Positions 53,218 to 63,907 of a stretch of DNA of 64,000 bases are shown here, piece by piece. Position numbers and translations under genes: made by a program. Position 1 is the stretch's first letter, and each line of letters begins with the position of its first letter. Under the pieces are notes generated by a model, which saw nothing but the letters and a program-made list of their open reading frames with translations, did no database searches and was not told the origin of the DNA. Source of the DNA: Chloroflexota bacterium (GTDB lineage: Bacteria; Chloroflexota; Chloroflexia; QHBQ01; JADMIH01); assembly GCA_015478675.1 (NCBI GenBank), contig JADMIH010000001.1:14371-78370 (forward strand). The letters are read 5' to 3'.

Positions 53218-54180
53218 CTACCTGGGAGGAGCAGCGCCCTTCTCGATAGGCGCATCAACCAGGTTTCCCCACTCCGTCCAGGAGCCGTCGTAGTTGCGTA
53301 CGCGCGGGTAGCCCAGGAGATACTTCAGCACGAACCACGTGTGGGAAGAGCGCTCTCCGATGCGGCAGTAGGTAACCACGTCTTTATCTACTACTATCCC
53401 TTCGCCGCCGTAGATGTTGCGTAACTCTTCTACACCTTTGAATGTCCCATCTTCTTTCGCTGCCTGAGACCAGGGTATGTTGCGCGCTCCTGGGATATGT
53501 CCTCCTCGTTGCGCTCCCTCCTGCGGGTAGTTGACCATGTGCACCATCTCACCCGTGTACTCCGGGCCGGAGCGTACATCCACCAGAGCTACGCCTTCTT
53601 TGAGCTTCTTGGCTTGACTCTTGCGTCGGTTTTTGCTCGCATCTACCCCTTCGCCTGGATCGAGCATATCAAGCACATCGTCTCTGAACGCCCTTATTCC
53701 CTCATCCCGGCGCTCCTGTGCTGTGTAGTTGTAATTACCCCCTGAGAAAGAAGGCACATCTTTGGTGAGGGGGAGCTGCTCGGCGACCCACTTCTGCCTG
53801 CCTCCGTCCATAACCCTGGCGTTGGTGTGACCGAATAGCTGAAAGACCCAGAAGGCGTAAGTCGCCCACCAGTTGTTCTTATCGCCATAAAAGATGACGG
53901 TGGTGTCATTGTTTATCCCCCGCGCCTCGCAGAGCTTCTCAAAGGCCGCTTTATCCAGATAGTCTCTTCTCAGATCATCCTGCAAGTCTGTATGCCAGTC
54001 CAGCTTTACCGCACCTGGGATATGCCCCTGCTCGTAGAGCAACACATCCTCATCGGCCTCTATTATGCGGATGTTCCGGTCGTTCAGGTGCTGCTCTACC
54101 CATTCTGTGCTCACAAGCACTTCGGGGTGCGCGTAGCCCGCCTGGCTACTGCTTTGTCCAACGTTGCTCGCTGTTCCCAT
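53218..54180 (-). CDS. Thiosulfate/3-mercaptopyruvate sulfurtransferase, two rhodanese domains
   Basis: 320 residues from ATG 54180 (AAGGAG about nine bases upstream). N-terminal inactive rhodanese ([42 protein letters not shown]) and a C-terminal catalytic one with the Cys loop [13 protein letters not shown]. CRxGxR favours thiosulfate as donor. A ~30-residue Lys/Asp-rich insertion ([20 protein letters not shown]) interrupts the second domain's start. Single gene. Confidence 0.94.
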   Translation of the reverse strand: MGTASNVGQSSSQAGYAHPEVLVSTEWVEQHLNDRNIRIIEADEDVLLYEQGHIPGAVKLDWHTDLQDDLRRDYLDKAAFEKLCEARGINNDTTVIFYGDKNNWWATYAFWVFQLFGHTNARVMDGGRQKWVAEQLPLTKDVPSFSGGNYNYTAQERRDEGIRAFRDDVLDMLDPGEGVDASKNRRKSQAKKLKEGVALVDVRSGPEYTGEMVHMVNYPQEGAQRGGHIPGARNIPWSQAAKEDGTFKGVEELRNIYGGEGIVVDKDVVTYCRIGERSSHTWFVLKYLLGYPRVRNYDGSWTEWGNLVDAPIEKGAAPPR

Positions 54181-54365
54181 TGCTGTTTGCTCCTTGTAAC
54201 ACTTCATCTTGCTAAAGTTATGCAAGCTTGTGCCCGCATCCATGCGAAGGCGAGCGTCCCATGTAGCCACGTGTAGTCATTGCGCCTAGTTTATGTGTGA
54301 ACCATTATATACGATAAAGGGAGTATCGTGCAACTGACGGCGAGTAAAAGGGTGCGGGCGGCTTT

Positions 54366-56264
54366 CTACTGAGGCACTCTCAGGGATAGAGTGCCGGTTA
54401 GGTCGCGGGCCAACAAAGGGCCGGAGTTTGTAAGCGGGCTGTGCTGAGGGCATAACTGAGAAAACGTGGGTATCTCCATCTTGAAAAATGCCTGCACAAT
54501 GCGAGGATCAAAGTGGTGACCTGACTGCGCAGCGAGGTGCGCATATACCTGGTCTCTTGGTAGAGCCTTGCGGTAAGGTCTGTCTGAGCTTAGCGCGTCC
54601 CATACGTCTACTATGGCGAAGATACGGGCGGGGAAAGGTATTTGCTCGCCTTTCAACTTGTTGGGATAACCACTTCCGTCCCATTTCTCGTGGTGGCAAT
54701 AGGGAATGTCCAGGGCGCCTTTAAGGTAAGGAATAGGCGACAACAACTCAAAGGCGTACACCGGGTGACATCTCATAATCTCCCATTCAGCATCGGTGAG
54801 TGGCCCCGGTTTCAAGAGGATAGAGTCCGGAATGCCCATCTTGCCGATGTCGTGTAGAAGCGCGCCCCTGCGCATCTGTAGTAGCTCGGCATCGCTTACA
54901 CCGATGAATCGCCCCAGCTTGACGGTCATCTCGGTCACGCGCTGGGTGTGCCCTTCGGTTTCTTTGTCCCTCAGGTCCAACGCACGAGACCACCCTTCAA
55001 GGGTCATGTCATAAGCGAGGGCCAGGTTCAAGTTCGATTGCTGTAGGTCATTGAACAAGGTAGCATTGTCCACAGCGATGGCCGTTTGCCCGGCAAGAGC
55101 TTCCAAAAAGCCAACCCATTCCTGGTTAACTTCCAGGGGAGTACGGTGGAAAACCTCAAGCACTCCTTTTACCTGGCCTTTGGCGATGAGCGGTACAACG
55201 CAGTAGGAGACAAACTCCTCATTCGCAAGCTGAGCAACTCGCCTCGGATCGCCTATCTCAGCAAAGGAGGCAATGCCGAAGGTGCGCCTCTCCGAAACCG
55301 CGCTGCCCGGAAACCCTTCTCCCCATCTTACATAGGATTGTATTATGGCGTTTGAGCGAAAGCCGCGCCCGCCGCTAAAAGTCATGACCGCGCTGCCCGG
55401 GTCAAGGAGCAAAATACTGGCAGCGTGCACGCGGAGTTGGGTGCAAACCTGATCGAGGATCACATTTAGAGTTACACGAAGGTCCAGGCTGGAGGTGATA
55501 GTGGTGTCAATGATGCGCAACGCGGCGAGCCGCTCCACCTGGCGCTGAGTCTGTTTTTCCGCCTTGTTGCGTTCTTCCAGCCGATTCTGTGCTTCTTTGT
55601 AAAGCTCTGCGTTCTCCTCGCTCTGGCGCGTCACCTTACGCGAAGCGTTATAGACGATGAAGAAGAGCGAAGTATAGACGAAGAGGAAACCGAAGGTTAC
55701 TCCTGTCCAGAGAAAGCCCTTGACGTAGTCAATCCTCTCCTGAAGGTCAGCAGCATCAAAATAACCCTCAAAGGCGACGGCCACGTCGGTTGTGCCAGGC
55801 AATTGCAAAGGCGTGTAAACTCTGAGCAGCTCGCCATAACCCCGGTCCTCATCGCTACCGGACGTGTTCGTTGGCACGATCTCGGCTGCGCTTGTTCCAG
55901 CCAGGGCCTGCACAAGCTCCAGGCCTGGAGGCATCTGCTGGCCCACCAGTGATGCATCATCGGCGTAAATGATCCTACCTTGCTTGTCCCACAGTTTCGC
56001 ATGAACCAATCCGAGGCCGCCCAGGTATGAAAGCGCCTGGTCTATGCTCTGATAGCCCTGGCCATGAGCGCCATCTGCCAGTAAATCAGGGGTCAGGTAA
56101 GGTCCAACTACCGGCGGCAACAGCGATGACAGCGCCAGCTTTTGCTGCTCAACTGCTTGCTGCTCAAACTGCCGAGTTAGACCCACCCCAAGTAGCACAC
56201 TAATCCCGGCCAACAGCAAAAGGCTGGAAATGGAAAACTTTGCGATAAGTGAAAGTCTCGGCAT
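54366..56264 (-). CDS. Membrane HD-GYP c-di-GMP phosphodiesterase with GAF domain
   Basis: 632 residues. TM helix ~10-28, external sensor (~30-185; YADDASLVGQQMPPGLELVQ), TM ~187-207, coiled coil, GAF (~245-400; RIIDTTITSSLDLRVTLNVI) and HD-GYP (~415-600): EGHTQRVTEM, LLHDIGKMGIPDSIL, HPVYAFELLSP and HHEKWDGSGYPNKLKGEQIP with the GYP signature. It should hydrolyse c-di-GMP to pGpG or GMP and thereby influence the riboswitch-controlled SLH gene (inference). Confidence 0.94.
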   Translation of the reverse strand: MPRLSLIAKFSISSLLLLAGISVLLGVGLTRQFEQQAVEQQKLALSSLLPPVVGPYLTPDLLADGAHGQGYQSIDQALSYLGGLGLVHAKLWDKQGRIIYADDASLVGQQMPPGLELVQALAGTSAAEIVPTNTSGSDEDRGYGELLRVYTPLQLPGTTDVAVAFEGYFDAADLQERIDYVKGFLWTGVTFGFLFVYTSLFFIVYNASRKVTRQSEENAELYKEAQNRLEERNKAEKQTQRQVERLAALRIIDTTITSSLDLRVTLNVILDQVCTQLRVHAASILLLDPGSAVMTFSGGRGFRSNAIIQSYVRWGEGFPGSAVSERRTFGIASFAEIGDPRRVAQLANEEFVSYCVVPLIAKGQVKGVLEVFHRTPLEVNQEWVGFLEALAGQTAIAVDNATLFNDLQQSNLNLALAYDMTLEGWSRALDLRDKETEGHTQRVTEMTVKLGRFIGVSDAELLQMRRGALLHDIGKMGIPDSILLKPGPLTDAEWEIMRCHPVYAFELLSPIPYLKGALDIPYCHHEKWDGSGYPNKLKGEQIPFPARIFAIVDVWDALSSDRPYRKALPRDQVYAHLAAQSGHHFDPRIVQAFFKMEIPTFSQLCPQHSPLTNSGPLLARDLTGTLSLRVPQ

Positions 56265-56522
56265 CTATTCTAATTTGAGGGTGACAGTAAGCCTTGAAAT
56301 AGACTGGGAGCTACTTCAACTGTTACGCGAGCCGGTTACACTGCTGTACGGGAGAATGCCCACTGCACGTGGTTGCTGCACGTGGTTGTACATGTGCTCG
56401 GCGCTAATGAACGAGTTGCGAGCTAAGGGCGCCCCTCAATCATACATCAGTTGCACGCAGTACAATACAGGCTTCATGGTTATTTATGCATAGGAGAATG
56501 GTCCCCCAGGAGACGGAGAGGA

Positions 56523-57560
56523 TCATCGGCCAGTGGCGACTGGACGGTCATCGCGCTCGCCGTACACTGTCCACCAGGGCCTTGCGCTCGCGGCGAGGAG
56601 TTGGTTGAGCGCCTGCATGTTCGCCGCGCCTTTATCTTGCAACCATCTCTCCAATGCCTCAGCGCCCTCGCGTGCGTATACCTCTATGCCCCCTTGCCAG
56701 GTAGCCCGCCCGCAAAGCACGCCTGCGTAGATAGCCCCGGCCTCTGCTGCCATCTCCAATATCTCGCGGAAGACCTGGTCGCTCACCCCGGCGCTCAGAT
56801 AAATCATAGGCTTCTTTGAGGCGTCTGATGCGGCTCGGAAGAAGCCCAGAGCATCGCTGCGTGTGTAAGCGGCCTCGCCTGCGAAAGAGCTTGTGCCTGA
56901 GACGAACTTCATCTCTACCGGAGCCTCCACCTTGAGCACATCTACCCCGTAGCGCGGCCTTGAGAACTCCTCAATAGAGCGGGTCACATAGTCCGGTTTT
57001 TTCCTTGCGAATGCAGCTCCTTTGGTGTCGCCCAGGCTGTCGTCATACGTTATCGGCTCCAGGAAGAAAGCCACATCGAGCGCGGCGCACTCGGCCCCTA
57101 CCCTCTCGACGAAAGCCTCTTTGACGGTGTTTGTGCCCGCGTCGTCGAAGGGATTATAGTAGAGCAATATCTTCACGCCGCTCGCACCGCGCTCGGCCAG
57201 TCGCCGAACGCTCCACTCAGGGAGGAGGTCGGGCAGACGGCCTCCCGCCTGAGGGTCGTAGCCTGTTTTCTCATAAGCGAGGAGCACGCCTGCTCCGGGA
57301 GCACGCTGGCCTATCACCTCAAGGGAGTATTCAGGGTCAAGCAAGATAGCGCTGGCGTAGGGTGTGAGCAGACGAGTAACCGCAGACTTGAAGATAGTCA
57401 TCTCCTCGGCGGTGGTCTGCCCCTCAGGGCCACGAGCTTCAGCAATCGCCTTGAGCAATGGTGTGCGGTGGTCCACCGCCAGAGCAGTAATTACCCCACG
57501 CTCGTCCGCACAGGCATCAAGAGAGGCAATCTTGCCTTTGCTCAATCTGAGCTCCGCCAC
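56523..57560 (-). CDS. Tagatose-1,6-bisphosphate aldolase (LacD)-like; probable inositol-pathway aldolase
   Basis: 345 residues, class I TIM-barrel. GVITALAVDHRTPLL at the start, GVKILLYYNPF, FFLEPITY and YGVDVLKVEAPV with the likely Schiff-base lysine. The sequence is LacD-like, yet the gene is the last of the iol operon, 12 bp after iolE. It most likely plays the IolJ role, splitting 2-deoxy-5-keto-gluconate 6-phosphate into DHAP and malonate semialdehyde; that is inference from context. Confidence 0.85.
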   Translation of the reverse strand: MAELRLSKGKIASLDACADERGVITALAVDHRTPLLKAIAEARGPEGQTTAEEMTIFKSAVTRLLTPYASAILLDPEYSLEVIGQRAPGAGVLLAYEKTGYDPQAGGRLPDLLPEWSVRRLAERGASGVKILLYYNPFDDAGTNTVKEAFVERVGAECAALDVAFFLEPITYDDSLGDTKGAAFARKKPDYVTRSIEEFSRPRYGVDVLKVEAPVEMKFVSGTSSFAGEAAYTRSDALGFFRAASDASKKPMIYLSAGVSDQVFREILEMAAEAGAIYAGVLCGRATWQGGIEVYAREGAEALERWLQDKGAANMQALNQLLAASARPWWTVYGERDDRPVATGR

Positions 57561-57572
57561 TCTTTATGCTCC

Positions 57573-58520
57573 TCAGCCCGCGAAGCGGGAGACGGCCCGC
57601 AGGTAGTCGCGATTGCGCTGTGCGCTGACTTTGGGATTGCCCATGCCAGGCAGTACGTCCTGCTCAACGACGATCCAGCCATGATAATTGTGCGCTTCCA
57701 ACCAGGCAGCTACCTCCTTGAATGGCACGACGCCCCGCCCCAACTCGCAGAAGAGGCCATGTCGCACCGCCGTGAAATAGTCCCAACCATCGGTGCGGGC
57801 GCGACCGGCGACCTCCGGCTGGCAATCCTTGAAGTGCATATGCCGTATCCGAGCGCCGAAGCGGTCCAGCGCCTGTAACACCCGCTCGCCGTCGTTGGTC
57901 CCTGTGCCGTATAGATAATGCCCTGTGTCAAAGGCGAGACCTATCAGATCGGAATCTGTCATCTCGAGGAAGCGGGCGATTTCGCCGGGCGTTTCTATAT
58001 ACCCGGCAGAGTGTGGGTGAAAAACCGTGAGCAGGCCGGTCTCGTCGCGCACAGCGCGGGCGACCCTCTCGGCCCCTTGCGTAAATGTCGCCCACTCAGA
58101 AAGGCTCAGGCCCATTTCAGGGGTGATGCGGCCCGCGAACTTTGTGCGCAACGGGTCGGCGCCATTGTCATCAGCCAGCACGAGGAAAGGGGGTCGCGCC
58201 CTCTCACCCTTCTCCGCTACCGAGGCTAGCAAGCGAGCCACCTTGAGCGCTTCGACCTCTCCCGGTGCTTGAGCTTCGGGATACTTGAAGGCTATGGGCA
58301 CGAAAGCCGCAACCATTGCCAGGTCGCGCTTGTCTAGCTCCTGCGCCAGAAGCTCAGGCTCGGTCGGCATGAAACCCCAGTCGCCAAGCTCGGTGCCTGT
58401 GTAGCCCGTGTCGCGCAGTTCGTCGAGCATCTGTGGGTAGGCGATTTGCTCGCCCTCCATATCCTCAAACTCAAGCGCGCCCCACGAACATGGCGCATTG
58501 GCAACGCGAATGTTGTTCAT
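57573..58520 (-). CDS. iolE: myo-Inosose-2 dehydratase
   Basis: 315 residues, xylose-isomerase-like TIM barrel. N-terminal [14 protein letters not shown] is the IolE signature; [38 protein letters not shown] and HMHFKDCQP supply the metal ligands. Dehydrates 2-keto-myo-inositol to the trione substrate of IolD. 60 bp after mmsA and 12 bp before the aldolase. Confidence 0.93.
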   Translation of the reverse strand: MNNIRVANAPCSWGALEFEDMEGEQIAYPQMLDELRDTGYTGTELGDWGFMPTEPELLAQELDKRDLAMVAAFVPIAFKYPEAQAPGEVEALKVARLLASVAEKGERARPPFLVLADDNGADPLRTKFAGRITPEMGLSLSEWATFTQGAERVARAVRDETGLLTVFHPHSAGYIETPGEIARFLEMTDSDLIGLAFDTGHYLYGTGTNDGERVLQALDRFGARIRHMHFKDCQPEVAGRARTDGWDYFTAVRHGLFCELGRGVVPFKEVAAWLEAHNYHGWIVVEQDVLPGMGNPKVSAQRNRDYLRAVSRFAG

Positions 58521-58580
58521 AATGTCCCTTTCTTGCGGTCAGCAGTCAGTGCCCAGAAACCGACCACCGACCACTGATCG

Positions 58581-60059
58581 CTAAAACGTGCGCGACCACT
58601 CTTTGGGCCAGCGCTCGACTACCACTTTCTTCTGAGTGTAGAACTCAACGGCGTCTCGGCCCTGCGCGTGCATGTCGCCGAAAAAGCTCTCCTTCCAGCC
58701 GGAGAAGGGGAAGAAGGCCATAGGCGCGGCCACACCCACATTGATGCCGATATTACCTGCTTGTGCCTCGTAGCGGAACTTGCGTGCCGCCGCTCCGCTG
58801 CTGGTGAAGAGACATGCCATATTGCCGTAGGCCGACGTATTCACCAGGCTAATCGCCTCATCAATCGTCTCGACGTGTATCAGGCTGAGCACCGGCCCGA
58901 ATATCTCGGTATTCGCTATATCGCTGCGCGGGTCCACGTTATCCAGGATGGTCGGGCGGACAAAATAACCCTGCTCGTAGCCTGATATGCGTGGCTCGCG
59001 CCCGTCAACCAGTAGTGAAGCGCCCTTGCTCACGCCCTGGCTGATCAACCATTCGATACGCTGCTTACTCTGTGCGCTGATCACCGGCCCCATTTCTGTG
59101 CCAGGGTCGAGGCCATAGCCCACTTTGCGGGCGGTTGCCGCCTCGACAATATGATCCCTGAAGCTGTTGTGCGCTTCGCCCACTGTGATTGCCACTGATG
59201 AGGCGAGGCAGCGCTGCCCGGCGCAGCCGAAAGAGGAGTCGGCGATGATGCGAGTAGCCATCTCCATATCCGCGTCAGGCAGCACAATGACAGGGTTCTT
59301 AGCCCCACCCTGGCACTGTGCGCGCTTGCCGTTGCTTGCTGCTCTGCCGTAGACGTATTTTGCCACCTGCGACGACCCCACGAAGGAAATCGCCCGCACC
59401 GCCGGGTGATCGAGAAAGGCGTCAACCGTCTCTTTCGCGCCATTCACCAGGCTGATCACGCCGGGCGGCAGGCCGAGCAGGTCAATCAGCTCGAAGACTT
59501 TGCTCATCGTCATCGGCACCTTCTCAGATGGTTTCAGGATGAAGCAGTTGCCGCAAGCTATGGCGTAAGGGAGAAACCAGAGGGGGATCATCGCCGGAAA
59601 ATTGAAGGGAGTAATAGCTGCCACCACGCCCACCGGCTGGCGTATCATCTGCTCGTCTATGCCGCGGGCTATATCCTCCGCGTTGTAGCCTTGCATCATG
59701 GAGGGTATGCCTGTGGCTACCTCCACATTCTCGATGCCGCGCTGCAACTCGCCCTGAGACTCACCCAGTGTCTTGCCGCACTCCTGGGTGGTGAGGCGTG
59801 CTATCTCATCAAAGTGGCTCTCAAGCAAGCCCTTGAGCTTGAAGAGATACTGGATGCGCTCGGTGGGTGGGGTTCGCCGCCAGCCGCCAAAGGCTGCTTC
59901 CGCCAGCTTAACAGCCTCGTCCACTTCGTCACCTGGAGTGAGGGGCACGCGCACGATACTCTCGGCGGTGGCCGGATTAATCACTTCGAGAAACTCGACT
60001 GCACGCGAGCGTCTCCATTCGCCTCCGATGTAGTTCAGCAGTTGCCCATCCTGGATCAT
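58581..60059 (-). CDS. mmsA: Methylmalonate/malonate-semialdehyde dehydrogenase (CoA-acylating)
   Basis: 492 residues from ATG 60059 (AAAGGAGG upstream). Aldehyde dehydrogenase fold: [33 protein letters not shown], catalytic Cys in [23 protein letters not shown]. The YNAED, RQPVGV and SFFGD motifs match IolA/MmsA. It converts malonate semialdehyde to acetyl-CoA with NAD and CoA. Its start overlaps the iolD stop (ATGA). Confidence 0.95.
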   Translation of the reverse strand: MIQDGQLLNYIGGEWRRSRAVEFLEVINPATAESIVRVPLTPGDEVDEAVKLAEAAFGGWRRTPPTERIQYLFKLKGLLESHFDEIARLTTQECGKTLGESQGELQRGIENVEVATGIPSMMQGYNAEDIARGIDEQMIRQPVGVVAAITPFNFPAMIPLWFLPYAIACGNCFILKPSEKVPMTMSKVFELIDLLGLPPGVISLVNGAKETVDAFLDHPAVRAISFVGSSQVAKYVYGRAASNGKRAQCQGGAKNPVIVLPDADMEMATRIIADSSFGCAGQRCLASSVAITVGEAHNSFRDHIVEAATARKVGYGLDPGTEMGPVISAQSKQRIEWLISQGVSKGASLLVDGREPRISGYEQGYFVRPTILDNVDPRSDIANTEIFGPVLSLIHVETIDEAISLVNTSAYGNMACLFTSSGAAARKFRYEAQAGNIGINVGVAAPMAFFPFSGWKESFFGDMHAQGRDAVEFYTQKKVVVERWPKEWSRTF

Positions 60060-61936
60060 ATTGCCTCCTTTGCTCTCATCACTTCCCACTCACGGCGGGC
60101 AGCCTGCACCGCAGGCATCTCGCTGACCTCGGCTACCGGCACATCCCACCAGCTTTCGTAGCCTGGCACGCCCACGTAGCGGTCGTTCTGTATGTATATC
60201 ACGGTTGTACGGTCGCTCTTTTGTGCCGCCTCGATCGCGGAAGTAAAGTCTTCGTAGCTTTCGCACTCAATCACGTGAGCGCCGAGGCTGCGGGCATTTT
60301 CAGCGAGATTCACCGGCAAAGTCTGAGCCTCCGCTCCCGCTGTGTCTGTAGGCCAGACGCCGTTCTGCGGGTAGACGTAACGGGTGCCGAAGCCATCCTG
60401 CCCTAACGACCTGCTGAGTGAGCCGATGCTCTTATAACCCTGGTTGTCGAGCAGCACGATAATCAGCTTGCAACCTTCCTGTATCGAGGTGACAATCTCG
60501 CTGTTCATCATCAGGTAAGAGCCGTCGCCAACCATCACGTACACATCTTTATCGGGCGCGGCCATCTTTACTCCCAGGCCGCCCGCTATCTCGTAACCCA
60601 TGCAGCTATACCCATATTCGAGATGGTAGTTCTTGGGGTTGCGCGCCCGCCACAGCTTGTGCAGGTCGCCAGGCAAGCTGCCCGCTGCACAGACCATGAT
60701 CGCTCTATCGCCACTTAATTCGTTCACCGCCCCGACAAGCTCGCCCTGGCTGGGGAGAGGAGTGTTGCGGATGCTATAAACGCGCTCTACCTCCTGCTCC
60801 CACTCATCGTGCAATCGCTCGGCTGCGCCTCTGTAGTCAGGGTCCACGCTGTAGCCCGCCAGCAACTGGGATAGCTCCTCGAGCGTCACTCTAGCATCGC
60901 CAACCAGGGGAAGGGCGTGTTGCTTTGCCGCGTCGAACTCGGCCACGTTGATGTTGATAAAGCGCACATCAGGATGCTGGAAGGCAGTTTTTGAGGCGGT
61001 AGTGAAGTCGCTGTAACGCGTGCCAACGCCTATCACCAGATCAGCGTCACGGGCGATGCGATTAGCGGCCAATGTGCCTGTAACGCCAATTGCCCCCAAA
61101 TTTAGCGGGTGGCTGTAAAGGAGACTTCCCTTGCCCGCCATCGTCTCGCCAACCGGAATGCCTGTCTGCTCAACGAAGCGGCGCAATGTCTCGACGGCCT
61201 CGGAGTAAATTACCCCGCCACCTGCCACTAGAAGCGGGCGCTTACTCTGCCGTATCCACTCAGCCGCGCTCTCTATCGCCTGGCGGTCGGGGCGGTTGCG
61301 GGCGATGCGGCTTACACGCTTATTGAAGAAATCAGCGGGATAAGGATACGCCTCAGCCTGCACGTCCTGGGGCAAGGCGAGGGTCACAGCCCCGGTTTGG
61401 CTGGGGCTTGTCAGCACGCGCATGGCTTCTGGAAGGGAGGTGAGGATCTGCTCCGGGCGCACCACGCGGTCCCAGTAGCAGCTCACAGGCTTGAAGCAGT
61501 CATTGACCGATATATCCTGCGTGAAGTCCGCTTCAAGTTGCTGGAGCACTGGCGCAACATTGCGCCGCGCAAAGATATCGCCAGGAAGAAGGAGCACAGG
61601 CAAGCGGTTTATAGTGGCGGTGGCAGCGCCTGTGACCATATTTGTAGCGCCAGGGCCGATTGACGACGTGCAGGCGAGGGTTTGCAGCCTGTTCTTCGTC
61701 TTGGCGTAAGCTGTGGCGGCGTGTACCATTGCCTGCTCGTTGCGAGCCTGGTAGTAGCGGAACTCCGGCATTTGTTGGAGCGCCTGCCCTATCCCCGCGA
61801 TGTTGCCATGCCCGAATATGCCGAAACAGCCCGCGAAGAATGGCTGCTCTACGCCGTCGCGCTCCACATACTGCTTCCTCAGAAAAGCAACGACAGCTTG
61901 CGCCATCGTCAGCCGCCTGGTTGTCTGCTCGCCCAT
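60056..61936 (-). CDS. iolD: 3D-(3,5/4)-trihydroxycyclohexane-1,2-dione hydrolase
   Basis: 626 residues from ATG 61936. ThDP-dependent three-domain enzyme: [21 protein letters not shown] in the PYR domain with the activating Glu/Gly region, central [14 protein letters not shown], and the PP domain [32 protein letters not shown] (GDG...NN-type Mg/ThDP motif). It hydrolyses the inositol-derived trione to 5-deoxyglucuronate. Coupled to mmsA by a 4-bp overlap; 29 bp after iolC. Confidence 0.96.
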   Translation of the reverse strand: MGEQTTRRLTMAQAVVAFLRKQYVERDGVEQPFFAGCFGIFGHGNIAGIGQALQQMPEFRYYQARNEQAMVHAATAYAKTKNRLQTLACTSSIGPGATNMVTGAATATINRLPVLLLPGDIFARRNVAPVLQQLEADFTQDISVNDCFKPVSCYWDRVVRPEQILTSLPEAMRVLTSPSQTGAVTLALPQDVQAEAYPYPADFFNKRVSRIARNRPDRQAIESAAEWIRQSKRPLLVAGGGVIYSEAVETLRRFVEQTGIPVGETMAGKGSLLYSHPLNLGAIGVTGTLAANRIARDADLVIGVGTRYSDFTTASKTAFQHPDVRFININVAEFDAAKQHALPLVGDARVTLEELSQLLAGYSVDPDYRGAAERLHDEWEQEVERVYSIRNTPLPSQGELVGAVNELSGDRAIMVCAAGSLPGDLHKLWRARNPKNYHLEYGYSCMGYEIAGGLGVKMAAPDKDVYVMVGDGSYLMMNSEIVTSIQEGCKLIIVLLDNQGYKSIGSLSRSLGQDGFGTRYVYPQNGVWPTDTAGAEAQTLPVNLAENARSLGAHVIECESYEDFTSAIEAAQKSDRTTVIYIQNDRYVGVPGYESWWDVPVAEVSEMPAVQAARREWEVMRAKEAI

Positions 61937-61965
61937 AGTGCTGCTCCGTCGGGTTCGTCTGACTG

Positions 61966-62997
61966 TCACCAGCCCCCGTGCTCCTCGATAAAGCTCATGG
62001 CCTCATCATAAGTCGGCATAAAGTTGGCGCAGCCCTGTTTCGTCACCAGGATCGCGCCGCATGCATTGCCCAGGCGTGTAGCCTTGCGCCAGTCCCAACC
62101 GCTCACATAGCCATAGAGGAAGCCGGAGGCAAAAGCGTCGCCCGCCCCCAGGATATTTGTTACCTGCACTGGAAAGCCGGGCACGTCAATAGTAGCAGCG
62201 AGACCATCGCTTTGTGCCAGGTGAACGCGCGCCCCTTCTACACCCCGCTTTTGGATCAGCGCCTGCGGCCCCAGCGAAAGCAAGGCCGCGCTCGCTGCAT
62301 CGGGGTCGCCGCGCACCCTGGCATCTGAGAGTTGCGAGTGAGTGAGGCTTATTTGCTGTGGTTCAGTGAGCACGGCGGCGTTTATCTCATCCTCCGTGCC
62401 GATGGCTATATCCACCAACCGTAGCGCCGAGCGTATAGTTGCCCCGAAGACGCGCGGGTCAGCCCACTGGTCGGGGCGGAAGTCTATATCCAGCGCCACA
62501 GTAGTGCCCCCCTGCCTGGCCGTTTCAGCGGCAAAGAGAGTGGCGCTACGGCTTGGCTCTTTGCTCATGCCTGTGCCGGTAATCAGTAAGACATGACTGC
62601 TAGCAATCGGGGCTGACGCCACGTCGTCTACATTTAGCGCAATGTCGGCGCAGTTGTCGCGGTAAAAGGTGAGGGGAAAGCGGTCGGGCGGCTCGATGCC
62701 GAGGAGCACAGCGCTGGACCGCCTGCCCAGCTTACGGTGGATGAAAGCTGTTTCGACCCCTTCGCGTTGCAGGAAATGGAGAATGAAGTTACCCACCTGG
62801 TCATCGCCCACCGCCGTAAGGAGTGCCGAGCGCAGACCTAATCTGTGCGTGCCCACGCTGATGTTAGTTGGACAGCCTCCTACATAAGCGGCGAAGCTCG
62901 TGATCTCCTCAAAAGGAGCGCCTATATCGTTTGAGTAGAGGTCAATCGAGGAGCGGCCCATCGCTATCACGTCGAACGTCCCGGTCGCATTCTGCAC
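61966..62997 (-). CDS. iolC: 5-Dehydro-2-deoxygluconokinase
   Basis: 343 residues from GTG 62997 (AAAGG upstream), only 4 bp after iolB. PfkB-family sugar kinase: FDVIAMGRSSIDLYSNDIGAPFEEITSFAAYVGGCPTNISVG at the N-terminus, DFRPDQW, GTEDEINAA, and the C-terminal ATP/anion-hole motif NILGAGDAFASGFLYG. Phosphorylates 2-deoxy-5-keto-gluconate. The longer frame reaching 63126 overlaps iolB and is rejected. Confidence 0.95.
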   Translation of the reverse strand: MQNATGTFDVIAMGRSSIDLYSNDIGAPFEEITSFAAYVGGCPTNISVGTHRLGLRSALLTAVGDDQVGNFILHFLQREGVETAFIHRKLGRRSSAVLLGIEPPDRFPLTFYRDNCADIALNVDDVASAPIASSHVLLITGTGMSKEPSRSATLFAAETARQGGTTVALDIDFRPDQWADPRVFGATIRSALRLVDIAIGTEDEINAAVLTEPQQISLTHSQLSDARVRGDPDAASAALLSLGPQALIQKRGVEGARVHLAQSDGLAATIDVPGFPVQVTNILGAGDAFASGFLYGYVSGWDWRKATRLGNACGAILVTKQGCANFMPTYDEAMSFIEEHGGW

Positions 62998-63001
62998 TAT
63001 G

Positions 63002-63907
63002 TTAACCTTTATCTGATATATCGTATAATGGCACTCGCGTGTCCACTCTCCGGTAGCTCTCTTTGACCCATGAGTACTGCGGGTCGTCGCTGTTAGCAAG
63101 CGATTGGGCACTGCCCGCCAGCACATTGAGGTAATAGGTGGTGTAGCCGGGCGGGCTGCTTACCGGGTGGTAGCCTTCAGGGACCAGCGCCACATCGTTA
63201 TCTCGCAGCACAAGCACACTATCCATTGGAAAGCCGGCGCGGTGCAAAGGCGACTCGGGGGCGGTATAGATGCGCTGTAAGGCATAACCCTCCGGGCGAT
63301 CTATCTTGTAGTAATAGACCTCTTCCAGGTCGGCCTCAAGAAGCTTGCCTTGTGGGTCGGTTTTATGAACGTCATGCTTATGCGGCGGGTAGCTGGACCA
63401 GTTGCCGCCGGGCGTGTATACCTCGACGATCACCAGCCTCTGGCAGGGGAAACCGGGCGGCAGGAGGCTGTTGATCTGTCTTGTGGCGTTATCGCCGCCA
63501 CGAATCTCAACCTCAACATCGGCGGGGGTGACAAGGCGGGGGGGGTAATCCTGGTCCGCGGAGGCCCAGGCGACCGCGAAGTCGCAGACGGCCACTGCCG
63601 TCGCGCTGAAGGAGGTGTGCGGCGGGAGATAGAGGGCAGCGGGGAGGCCACTGAAGACGTTCTTCCTCTGCCCCACCTGCGGCCATTTGCCTCTGTTCGA
63701 CGCGACGCTCAGGCTGCCGCCCAGCACCACAACCGCAAGCTCATTGTCAGAGGTATTGAAGGCCCAGGAGCGCTGAGGCTCAAGGCGGCGCACCTGGAAG
63801 TGAATGTAGTTCCAACCGGCGATCTCAGGGGTCACCTCCACGACCACATCAGGCTCAGATGAGTTGCCCGGGTGAACAATCAAGTTATCTGCGTTGTACT
63901 GGCGCAT
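63002..63907 (-). CDS. iolB: 5-Deoxy-glucuronate isomerase
   Basis: 301 residues, bicupin. EDxx-free N-cupin (LGGSLSVASNRGKW), then YPPHKHDVHKTDPQGKLLEADLEEVYYYKI with the metal-binding His pair and Glu, and VALVPEGYHPVSSPPGY near the end. Isomerises 5-deoxy-glucuronate to 2-deoxy-5-keto-gluconate. AAGGAAG precedes the ATG. First complete gene of the operon in this window; iolG and a transporter are expected further right. Confidence 0.94.
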   Translation of the reverse strand: MRQYNADNLIVHPGNSSEPDVVVEVTPEIAGWNYIHFQVRRLEPQRSWAFNTSDNELAVVVLGGSLSVASNRGKWPQVGQRKNVFSGLPAALYLPPHTSFSATAVAVCDFAVAWASADQDYPPRLVTPADVEVEIRGGDNATRQINSLLPPGFPCQRLVIVEVYTPGGNWSSYPPHKHDVHKTDPQGKLLEADLEEVYYYKIDRPEGYALQRIYTAPESPLHRAGFPMDSVLVLRDNDVALVPEGYHPVSSPPGYTTYYLNVLAGSAQSLANSDDPQYSWVKESYRRVDTRVPLYDISDKG

